The notes under the pieces: generated by a model
What the model was told of the DNA's origin: nothing
The model's input: only the letters and a program-made list of their open reading frames with translations
Database searches by the model: none
Made by a program: the position numbers and the translations under genes
Source of the DNA: Ascidia mentula
Lineage: Eukaryota > Chordata > Ascidiacea > Phlebobranchia > Ascidiidae
Assembly: GCA_947561715.1 (NCBI GenBank)
Contig: OX387200.1
Span: 20,834,501-20,898,500, forward strand
Reading direction: 5' to 3'
Length of the DNA stretch: 64,000 nt
Shown: piece by piece, positions 25,488-36,500 of the stretch
Layout of the letters: every line of letters starts with the position of its first letter
How positions within the stretch are numbered: position 1 is the stretch's first letter

Positions 25488-28400
25488 TTACGCAGAAGCG
25501 AAACCGAGCAACGAATTCATGAAAAAATCTTCCGTCCACTGGATGGCGCCCCAGTGACCAGGGTAAATGTGCAAATGTTCGATTCCGACCTTTTCCATGT
25601 GTCCAAAGAATTCGTTCAGCTCATCAGGTTCCCAGCCGAAGTCTGGTCGAACTTTTACTTCTTCATCGTCGTGCATGGAACCAATTCCTATCTGGAGTCT
25701 GTAGAAAAGTAATAACAGTAAGAGGTAATGCTAAAATCAAGCCGGAACTGTCCGATAAGAATTCAACGGCCGGTGTGTCCCAAATTGTTGCTTAAATTTA
25801 TTCACCATTCCGGTAACAATTCTTTTACTTTTGCCACTAGTTAAAGGCATCTACGTTCAATGCAAAGTAGGAATCTGCTTATAATCAGAAAAAGGCGGTC
25901 GAACGCAAAAAGCAGTTAGAGCAGATTTTTCAGGTTCCAGGCGCAGATGGCTAAGGGGCCTTTGTATTATGTACTGTATTTAAATTAAAACAGATGAGCA
26001 TCGTTATTTCACTTACAAGCCGACGCACTACGGTTTCTAAGAAACTGTAAAAACAATATGCTATAATGCAGCTTGTAATCAGAACAACCAAAGACAAGAA
26101 AACCGCTAAATATTTCTTTAAATTTTGTTGTTTCCAGCTATGCGTCAACGGTGACTCAATCCAGGGTATAAATCCTATAGGCTTCGGGGTATAGGTTTCT
26201 TATTTTAACAACGGCAATATTGACAAAACAAAATTACCGCTGGGTGGCGATGTGGAGTAGCATTTCGTCTACGTTCTTTATGTTCCTCTGGACATCTTCA
26301 CCCGAATATGTGCTCGCCATTGAACCGACCATACGACAGTTCACAGTGCTGTATACGTCGTAAAACTATAAAAAAGTGAACGTGCTGCTGAACGTCTAGG
26401 TTACATCTCCCAATAGTTTGCAGCTTTGCTGGTTATTTTAGAGTTACCTTTACTTCGGTTTTTGTTAATATTTACATGCTATTGAGTTGACCACAAATGT
26501 GCATTATAGCAAGATTGGGAAATTTGGACGACTTTGCAATTACAGCAGAATGTTTTTTAAAAAAATTGCCAAATCCAGCACTGACAAGACCTTATAGGTC
26601 GAAACAGTACTCATCTGCCTGCAACTGAATGAATATTATAGCTAATGCTTCTAACAATTGCAGGCGAGCTTGAAACATTACTGCGTTCTCTTTAGCTATT
26701 ACAGTATATATTGTTGAAAGTATTTACAAGATGTGAATTGTCAACTCTCATTTTTATATTCATCTGCAACAGTTTTTAAACAAAATAATTCAACTACCTT
26801 CAGAATCCCCCACCCAGATATCATCATCCCCACTTCCATGTTCTCCTCTCTCATCTTCTTGGTGAGTTCATTCACAAAATCTCTGCGCAACCGAATATAA
26901 GTTGAATGTTTCATGCAATTGCCTGACAAGGCAGGATCGCCCCACTGCACAGGTCCTTACTTGGCGATCACAGCCATCGTATCGAGATCATTAGGTTTGC
27001 AGGCTTCATACAGTCCAGGCATTAGCTAAGCGAACGTGAGCTAAATATTCACTCAGAAGTAGAGCTTTTTTATCCCATCGTAATTTGCATTTCATCGTTA
27101 ATGAATTTCCTGGTTTAGTTCAAATATGTTTTGGCACGGCTACGTTTGATGACGTTTCGTTTTAACAAACCAATCATACCAGGTACATACCTGTACACAA
27201 TCGCATGTTCGCGTGTGTATTCTGTTGCCGGTTCGTAATCCATAATCAGGCCGTCTACCCCGGCCGCTGCTGCCTTTTCCACCAAGTCTCCTATGATTTC
27301 TGTCCTATGTTGGAAGAAAATGAAATAGTTGTTGTACGCTTCCATCATAAGTCACGCCCAAAAGTTACAAAAGAAAGACGAATTGAGCATTATATGGCTA
27401 TACCCCCGCTTCGCGACCAAAATTTTCATTTTGCGTCACGTTGAGTTTCGGATAGTAACCGCTTTGCCGAAGAATGGCATTTAAACTTGTTCTTTCTCTA
27501 CCTATCCTTAGACATAAGCGAATAATCAGCCTGTTTGCTAGGTGGTAACGGCGGATCTCTCCTATCTTGTTAGTTATCGCACTGACGCTGATAGCGTATC
27601 ACTGTTTGTGAGTTATTTTGGATACCCTTGGGTGTTTATTACAAGCGAACTTAACATACTGACATTTATTACCTGTTGGTTGTGGCGGCCCCGTGCAACA
27701 TCATGGCTTCATATGACGCGTAGACGTGAGGCAGAACACTTAAGTTTGTAAACTGTCGTCGATATTCATCCGCCAGATATTTCATGTTCGCCATTGAGCT
27801 GACCAAAAAGTTGTGGTTTGGACTTGTTACAAACTTTACTTATCTTATGATTGTTACAAAGTGTTTCGGTTTTTTACTTAATTTTCACATTGTGGTGAAA
27901 GTACCAGATGCTGTGTACAGATTTTATTAAGAGGAAAAAAACTTATATTTGTTTAAATGAAATTTTACATGTAAGTTATATTAATTGTAAAATACGGTTT
28001 CAAATAACATATCCGTCAACGTATCGGCCACCAGTTAAAATATTTTTGCATTCGTCCAAACCTGAGTTTCCCAAACCTTTTTGGCTGCGAACCCCAATTT
28101 GTAAAAATGTTTTTACATTAGATTCCCTGTCTTATGTCACATATTTCCTTCCATCGTCATGGACCCCGGTCAGGGAAACCATGCTTCAACCAGACATCAC
28201 GTGACATATAGCTAGCTCACCTTTTCAAACGAACAAAAGTCCGGTTCTCCTTTCCATCGTTCACCCACGAGATGTTGAGGAAGTTGCAACATGGATAAAC
28301 CGCGCGCAGTGAACCGAGAAGGTTGCTGGGCGACGCAGCGTCGTCGCTAGGGGGCTTCTTAGTAACCGGGGTTTGCCACGAGAAGGACAGCATGTTCTTT

Positions 28401-31400
28401 AGGTTGTAAATATCGACGGGGTCGATTCTGACCCACCAGTTGACGGATTTTTGCGTTTGTCGGATGATCGGAGGGTTATCGTCCGATTTTTCTGCATAAA
28501 TGTAAAGTTTGCTTTTGAGATTTTTTTATTTTTAAGTTTGTCAGGATGTTGCCACTGAGTTATTTTGTTTTGAATGTAATTATTCTGTTCGATTCTTTTC
28601 CACGTATGTGTCTTGTCAAACCCTGTAAGAGCTGCGCTCATTATCCAACAATTATAAAATTTTTAATTAGTTTTTGTCACCTAGTTTAATTTGCCATAAC
28701 GTTTATTTATTTTCCAATACAGTTTCCACTCAGAAAACGGTTTAAACTTCAAGTCCACACGGTTCTGTTTACCTGGAGAAGTCTTGCAGTAAACTCCTTG
28801 TCTGACCGAGTTGATGTTTAAAGGAGAATGGGAATAAATTACTCCAGTTCTTCCTCTTCCACATCTGGGGTTGCTTCTCTGCATCACAAAACCTTCGTGG
28901 GTGTCGCCGAGCCAACCGTAAGCACACCTGGAGGAGCAAAACTGTAACTTCTAAAACAAATCATTTGGTAAAGATTGAAGGGTAGAAAAGACAACGAAGT
29001 CATGACACTTTGGCACACGAAGTAAATTTTAATGACATGCTGTGATCTATGAGTTCATTTTCCAATACTTCGCCATGCGTCGGGCAAACACTGTGAAATT
29101 CTTACAATGGAAGGCCCCGAAGTAGTCTCTGTGTGCGCATATAGGTTTGCACGCAAGGTCAATAAAGTTTTGACATAATTTTTACACTGGCACGCGTAAC
29201 AAAAGTTTGCCGACCCTTCTCCTAGGTTAACATTACTGTTATTATGTGTCCCAGGCGCCATACTGTTTATTTCTAAACCCAAGTCTCCTAAATCGTGGCT
29301 CGTTTTCTACTTGTGGAGATAGTTGGGCGTAGATTTTATTCAATCGCGTTTAACATCGAACCAAACCTTTCGTATCCGGCTTCATAAGCTTTCTGAAGAT
29401 CTTCCTTGAAAGCAAGCTGAGTCCCCATCTTCTCGCATCTTTCCATTGCTTCTTGAAACGTCATTCGCTCTCTTACGTACTTTACAGGGACTGGAAATAA
29501 AAACCGGCGTGAGTTGGTGATTTTCAAAACAACATGGCAACCCAAGTTTAAATTCGCCCTTGAAAGGTCACAAGTATGATTTCTATATTCTTTTTCTATA
29601 TATTTTTCTGACGTTTAGCCGGAAGGAAACAACAGGGCTTTCTCAAGAAGAATAAAACATTAGAAACAGACGCTGTCAGGTATGGTACGTATTTGTCACC
29701 ACCCGACCCGCCCACCTGTCTGATGCGTGGTGGCGATTTCGGATTTCTCGGTCGTCGTCGTGGTGTGCGTCGATGTTTTATCAGCTGGAACGCTCTCAGT
29801 GGTGGTGACGTCACTCACGCCCGTCACGCTGGATGACGTTCCTGTTATATTCGGGAATGTTTATGAGGTTTCTGTGTCACCTTATAAGTATAAAATACAC
29901 TAAAAAATACAGACAGCGAAATACGTTAAACAGTGAAACAATACGTTGTGGAAAATATCTACGGGGTCAGATTTCAACTTTGTGGTGCCATTCGGCAAAT
30001 TGTCGATCAGTTGGGTACCCTTTACTGAGTACCAAACAACAGAGACGAACCACATGGAGCGCACTTTGGCCAAACGACTGCTTGGTATTCGATGGTGCTA
30101 CCTGCTCAACTTTCACCCAAATCATATTATAAGTGCAAAAGTCTGCACCTCTCAATGATTTTTATGGCTCTTTTTGCGAATATAGATGTTGTGGTAAGTT
30201 TTGCCTGCCCAAACGACAAGGCTTCTTCGGAGTATAAACCAGACCATGTTTGGTATTTGTCACAACCCAACCCGCCCACCTGTCTGATGCGTGGTGGCGA
30301 TTTCTGATTTCTCGGTCGTAATCCTGGTGTGCGTCGATGTTTTTTCAGCTGGAACGCTCTCTGTGGTGGTGACGTTATTCACACCCGTCACGCTGGATGA
30401 CGTTCCTGTTATATTCGGTAATGTTTATGAGGTTTTTGTGTCACCTTTTAAGAATAAAATACACTAAAAAATACAGACAGCGAAATACGTTGAACAATAA
30501 TACAAAGCGTTGCGGCAAATATCTACGGGGTCAGGTATGAATTGCAAGATATCTCTTATTACTGTTCTCCTCAACACACGTGACTTGTTACGGTCTGGTA
30601 GACACATATGTCGTGTCGTGCGCAGTCATCCGTTTCGCATTTACCGCTAATTGTACGTAGGTGTCTACAGGTGTTTCGCTAACATTCCATACATGGGTGT
30701 CAGTCATGCGCAGAATTTCCGGGTAAACTGAGGTTACACCTTTTTTCCCAACTGTCTGGTGATTAATCCCGCAGATTAGTGGAGTCACGCTCAAAGCACA
30801 CAACCCTATATGTGCGTTAGACGCTGTTGTTTGAAATAATCCGCGGCCGACATTTGCATACTTTCCCGCGAATCAGCCCCAGCAGGTCTACGTTAATCAG
30901 TTTCAGTTCTTTTTTTTTCACTCATACCTTCCGTTGTTGTGGTGCTATCGGTTTCGTATCTATTGGTCGAATCCGGGGTGAGGTTGGGCCGTGTCGATTC
31001 GGTAACTTCATGTTGGAGTGATGTTGTTGTGGTCAAATTTGTAGGCTGAGTGCCTAAATTGCGGTGATGAAAAAGTAAACATGTTGGTTGAATGTTTAAA
31101 AATTTATTGGATTTTTCTTTTTAATCCACAACAGACACGATGATTCCATTAATTTCATTTCTTGAGGATTAAAACTGAAAAATTCATAATTTTTGTCTCA
31201 CCTGACTCTGTGGACCCGGATTGATTGTTTGTGGTGGTATAGTGGGTAATTGCGAAGTAGAGAATGATGCTGACTGCGACCAACAGGGTCAGAACCGAGA
31301 GAGCAGCGACAATTTGAATCTTCGTCTTTTGACGGCGCAGGTTTTGAGTCCTAGTTTTGGGATTTCCCCTGCTTTCGTGTATCTTGATGAGGCTCAGCGA

Positions 31401-31740
31401 CTTTGCCGGGCGGAGCTCCAGAAAGGCCTGGTTTAAGTAAATTCTTTAAGGTTAAAAGTGAACCTTTTGTTTAAGTAAATTCAATGTTAGGTTTTCCAAA
31501 TTTTGTGAAATGTTCAGAATCCCAATCGCGCACCTCATTGTCAGATAGCGGAGACTCGTCGTCACCTGACGCAGAAATTGACGTCAGTTCGGTTTTCATC
31601 CGGGATATTACACTCCGCTCCTCCGATGAAGCGAGATGTATGCCTGGCTCTTGTCTGCACTTGAACTTGCGCACAAAAGGTTTGGCGCCACCGCAGAAAG
31701 CACTTAGCCTTGAGTCAGAATCAACTCCGCGCTAATAGAA
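25488..31740 (-). CDS. Membrane-anchored Link-domain protein with GH18-like TIM barrel, 5' end unresolved
   Basis: Exons supported: 31427..31202, 31053..30928, 30405..30280, 29841..29716, 29490..29367, 28927..28773, 28491..28221, 27798..27673, 27304..27191, 26882..26798, 26365..26238, 25698..25488 (stop), phases consistent throughout. An upstream exon around 31730-31490 is likely; the first ATG was not fixed. Order: basic cytosolic tail; one membrane helix (IVAALSVLTLLVAVSIILYF) with positive residues before it, so type II; Thr/Ser-rich stalk, including a duplicated 42-codon exon; Link domain with four cysteines (AMERCEKMGTQLA, YERCAYGWLGD, SNPRCGRG, GVYCKTS), typical of hyaluronan binding; then about 330 aa with barrel-like strands. 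GVDGLIMDYEP resembles the GH18 DxxDxDxE signature but has Ile at one Asp position. FLNISWVND, VGMMISGWG, LQIGIGSM and HLHIYPGHW fit later strands. Hydrolase activity is inference. Confidence 0.75.
26574..26637 (+). repeat. Decayed hammerhead-ribozyme-like repeat
   Basis: Aligns without gaps to the ribozyme at 39384-39436: stem II (GACC / GGTC), GAAAC and the short stem III region are shared. The core CTGATGA is CTGACAA and the cleavage-site triplet is altered (GCC for GTC). Probably inactive. It lies in an intron of the Link/GH18-like gene, in antisense orientation. Confidence 0.7.
26930..27035 (-). repeat. Short interspersed repeat, copy in intron
   Basis: On the minus strand it reads through GCCTGCAAACCTAATGATC, GATACGATGGCTGTGATCGC and GTGGGGCGATCCTGCC. 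Related copies are at 52140-52245 (plus), about 34475-34515 (partial) and 10830-10895 (partial). SINE-like by size and scatter; the class is uncertain. Confidence 0.6.
28050..28180. repeat. Possible MITE fragment in intron
   Basis: GAGTTTCCCAAACC near the left and GGTCAGGGAAACC near the right are weakly inverted. No clear target-site duplication was seen, so the call is tentative. Confidence 0.25.
29683..30535. repeat. Direct duplication of a stalk exon with flanking intron
   Basis: About 280 bp (29691-29972) recur at about 30252-30535 with roughly 90% identity by eye. Each unit contains one 126-nt phase 1-1 exon (29841..29716 and 30405..30280) plus intron flank ending in TATCTACGGGGTCAG. 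Both exon copies are open and in frame. Confidence 0.85.
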
Positions 31741-33595
31741 AGAGTAAACACGTTTCCCTGAATGCTGGAAGGAAAGAAAATTAAGCAACGCCCGAAATAT
31801 ATCTAGGTTTTGGCATTTCAAGCTTGATGCTGCATGAAGGCAAACTTTTTCGTTATCACGCCACTCAACTGATTTTTTCATTACACAAACACCTTTCTTC
31901 GGCCATTGCCAACATTACTCTGCGCTTGCTTGAAACTATGAGTTTGTACTAACCTAATCCTGAAAATATGACCTTGCGAAACGACCTTGCGCAACACATT
32001 ATAGTTCCTCATTCCGCAAGACTTGGCGCTTTATGTAATACCGATATTAATAATTCATTGTGTGCCAGTCGCCAGAAACGAACCCTTATATATTGTGTGG
32101 CGACTATCGGTGTTTTCTCCAAACCTCAAGGCAAAGTGCGAACTCCGCGGTTATGATTTCATCAAAAGTCCACACGTAAATGTCTGGGTTACCGTGTGTT
32201 TTGCGTTCAAATTTTTCTGTTTTACCGATTTATCGGCATTGTTTTCAGTATAAGGAGAACGGCGGTAAATTGCGATTTTCGCTCTAAATCAGTTGCTCCC
32301 AAACTATTTTTATATGCACAGACTCCTATTATACAATTTTCAAATTTGCGCACTCAATAAAAAGTGCAAGTTGTTTATTTCTTTGAATGAACGAATCGGT
32401 GTGAGGTATATCAGACAGGAACGATTAGAAATCAAACTTTAACCGGGAATTCAACGGCAACGTGAAACACACACATAAAGTGTAAAATTTAATGCGCAGA
32501 CACCCTGAAACCACCCCACGAAACGCGTACTGGTCCGAGAAACCCTGGAAACCTCACTGCTCATTGATCGGCAAAGAAGCTAAGACAAGATGAATGATAA
32601 TCTTAGATCATTTTGTTATTTGACTGCTCTTTCTGATGTAATGGCACTCGTGGCGAAATACTGGTTTACGAGATTATATTGCGCCATTAGTTTGTTCAGC
32701 TCGCTAGATTGTAATGCCGACGTAGTTTTCCAAATTCGACGTAGTTTTCCGTGTTATTGCTGCGCCTCGGAAAACACCTTGAAATTGTTGCAACCTTAAA
32801 ATCATTTTATAGTTTTCCGAATATTTAAATTCGTCTGTTAACCATAGAAACGCAGGCGCAGAAGAATTTGCTTTGTAACATTTTACCGCTAATCGACCTG
32901 CGGCGGTTTTGTGAAACGGACATAAGGGGTTCCAGTAGTTCTGATATACATAGCTCTAAACCTCACCGAGTTAAAACCCATCAAGTATTACCCTGGACCC
33001 AACCAGTCCTGTTTGCGCTAATATGTTCTTACCACCTCATTTCGAAGCTGACTCGGTTGTAACTTAACCCGGTGGCAACAGATCGCGATCAAAGACCGGC
33101 TTCGGGCTAACTATTCCTATCAAAAGCAACGTAATACCCTTCTGATTGCGGTGTCCGATTCACAAGCGGCCAGACTTTATCGGAAGTCGCCAACACGACT
33201 GGACAGCAATTGGATGGGTTCCCATTTTAACGTTTAAGGTCTCCATCTACGGCGTTTAACGGGAATCTTATTCAGTATTGAATATACGTTGATTGTTCGA
33301 CGGTTACGTTTACGCCTCATATTAGGGCAAGGTAGTGAATGCTTTGCACCTTTAACAGCTAACGGTTGTCCTGTTGTACTGTAGTTTGGTCTCGTCTTTT
33401 CCTCTACTCTCATCCATATCAAGTGTTTCCACTGACATTATTTCCACTTTTTCTATACTTTCTAACGAACCTTTTTGCTTCCTCACGTTAAAACAACAGG
33501 AAAACCACGTGCACTTAAAGTCATTCTACAGCAGGGCCCAATAATATAATTTGTGCTCGCGCGCGTTTCTGCCAAAACTGAACCTTGAACTGCAG
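31740..33595. other. Gene-poor stretch
   Basis: About 1.85 kb with many short open frames on both strands but no recognisable domain or phase-linked exon pair. It should include the promoter of the Link/GH18-like gene at its left side. Confidence 0.35.
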
Positions 33596-36500
33596 CTTGG
33601 CAATGTACTGGTTCCGCACTCACTCCGACGCTTATACCAAATACACGGGACCGTTGTTTACCGTTGGCAAATCTTTATTTAACGTCAAATATCTCCATGA
33701 CAAATCAACCCGGCAGGCCGTTGAATTCGCACTGGACACATGCAGTTTGACGTATTGTGCGGGCCCTAACACGCCAGACATAAATTTATGGCGTATTGGA
33801 TTGTTTTCGCCCGTTTGTTTCTTTCGGGTTTCGCGTCTCAGGAGAATCAAATTTAAAGACAGAATATTTATGGAGATTTCGAAGAAACCGAGGACTGTAA
33901 AAACAAACGGAGTGAAAAAGGTTTAGAATCGCTGTCTTTTATTACTGTGATATGCAATTACCACAATGCCAAACTCTAACATTAAACTATAGTTTACGAG
34001 TATAGGTAAGGGTTTGTATTAGTTACGACCTGATAAACTATTCATAGCTTTTTCAGAGTCTTGAATAAAATTCAAATCATCACAAGGGTAAGTTACGCCA
34101 CCAAGCCACCATTTATGTTGATTCGTGTTGTTTATGGTTGCAACTTTGCCATTGAAAGGGTATCTTTTTACAAAACGCCACCTTAGTGCCACCGACTTCT
34201 ATCGCCTACAAAACGCCAATGACAACCTTGCAGTGGTTAATTGCGAGCTCATCCGAGTGGGATTGGCAGACCGAGTGGTTTTGAACAGGTACTTCATCTA
34301 CAGGGCAGACCGACACAAAGTTGTCTGTTGAAGCATTGCGCCATGCAACAATATACGATGTGTTATCGGTTGTGTGGTTTTGTACACTGTGTGTACAGTT
34401 CCACCGAAATCAGAACGGTTGGAATCAAATTTATCACCAGTAACAAGTTAGAACTAATGCCATGCTTACGCATAGCAAGGCGGGATCGCCCCACTGCGCA
34501 GGCCCAGTAACAAGTTGTGTAGCCACTATATACCGCCTTGCCATTTATGAAGTAAATCAATAATCATATTTTCCAATCCTATTCTTATCGTTTGACCTTT
34601 TGACCTTGCTGTGCAAAACTATGAAGAAACAAAAAGTTTCCTCAAAATAATTTTTATACAAAATCCATCACAGAATACTCACATATCATTGAAAGCTTGC
34701 CTTCAAGCCCATCGCACCTTTTGCTTGCCTTATAATCCAAATAAATCATCTGATTCTGTTGTTTTAGACATTTTCCTACCTTTTAACTGAAGTTCTTGAG
34801 ATAGTAATTAGTTAATTCAACTGTACCGTATTAGTTTCGTTACCTATAGCTCTTTATAGATTAAGATGATTAAACTTTTAAAAATGCTGAACATCAAGCC
34901 TTCTCTGGTACGATTTTGAAAATGATGAGGTCATAACAGCATGTCGCTAACTTTGTTCCTAATGTTCCTCGAACATAATCGTTTCAATGATTGAAAACAC
35001 TTTGTAAATGTGACGATTTCTAAAACCGCAATATAGTGTCGGGTAATAAAACCTGCCTTTGCCTTACAACATATCGGGTATATACACGCTACCATGCATG
35101 CGAAGAAAGATAAAGAAACCGCATCCATAAAAAGGTAATCTGCGCATACCTTCGACGCATATTCGATCTATCCGAATCAACATTTGACCGAAACTAATGG
35201 AGCTTTTCAAACGGGAGAACGGGTTTTGGAAACAATTTAGCGTGACTTTATTCGGGAACTTGAGGGTCACGTGCCGACCTTTTCGACGTCGAGTGAACGC
35301 CCAGAAGATGACTGTAGAGGAAACAAAGTATTTAGGGATTGTTTTTAGAGAGAAACTCTTTGATCCCGCCTTCGTTGAATCCGTGGTCACGTAATGTAAA
35401 TAACCGGGTGTCACGCTTCAATGCAACTAATGATCCTAGTGTTGGTCACGTATGGTTGTCGAACGTCTTCTGAGCAATTAAGACGAGTTGTTAGCAGGAC
35501 TGAATTTTGTTCCCAATGGACCACGATTGTTCTATAAATTCTAAAAATACACGGGGGGAATTATATTAACTCTATTTATGCAAACCTTTTCGCTAAATGT
35601 ATATTTTCAGTGAAAATAGTGAACACTAACACTTTTTTTCGGTATACAGGGTCAGTGTAAATTTGTATCAATCAAATCGTTGGACCATTTTCCGCATTCA
35701 AAAAGCGGAGGACTAATCGTTATGAAAACAATATTAGTGTTTTTATAACCGCGTGAAAAGCTTTCAATCCACCAGTTGCCCTGAAAAGTGGTTGTGAAAT
35801 TACAGGTTATGGCGTCAAAATTGCTCCCTGATAAATTCGAGTCCCTCCTTTCTGAATATGCAGAGTTCCGTAACAGAATCTAAAGCAGTGTTTTCCAACC
35901 TGTGGTACGCGACGGAAGTCCAGGTTGTACGCGAGCACATTTCAGTATTTTGCGGAAATAGTTCGAATTTAAAAAACCGTAAGTGATATCAAAATCTTCG
36001 TTACTTCATCCACTAGGTTACTTTGTAACGCTCAACTAGGTGCTACGCGTCCAAATTGTTTTTCCTTCAAGTGGTACGCCCAAGTGGAATCACTGATCTA
36101 AAGGGTTCCGTTTCCTGTCCAGTTTTAGGCAAAAAGTGCGATGTACATTCGCAACTTCTGACAGTTGTAAACTACAATGACAGCAGTAACCTTTTCCATT
36201 GTTGCTGATGATTGTCGTGACAAACCATTAACAATGTCCTTTAAAAGTTGAAAAAAAAACATGTTTACCTGACAGTTTTGTTGTATAGGGGGGACTTCGT
36301 CTTAAACGGGAATTATGGGGTTTTGCTAAGGTGATGTCGGTACGTTTTCTACCTCTTGCAAACCAAGAGTTATGTTTTTTTGACGAACGAAACGCACGCT
36401 TTGTGAGTTTCCTTGGTTCCAACCGCGAATACTTTGTTCCTAAACGACAACTCGCGGATGCGCATTTGTTGCCATCCGGCCGCTTGTGCGGCGATAGAGA

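Noticed and set aside
35064-35414. Minus-strand 116-codon open frame
   Set aside because: Overlaps a plus-strand segment that chains in phase with neighbours; no homology.
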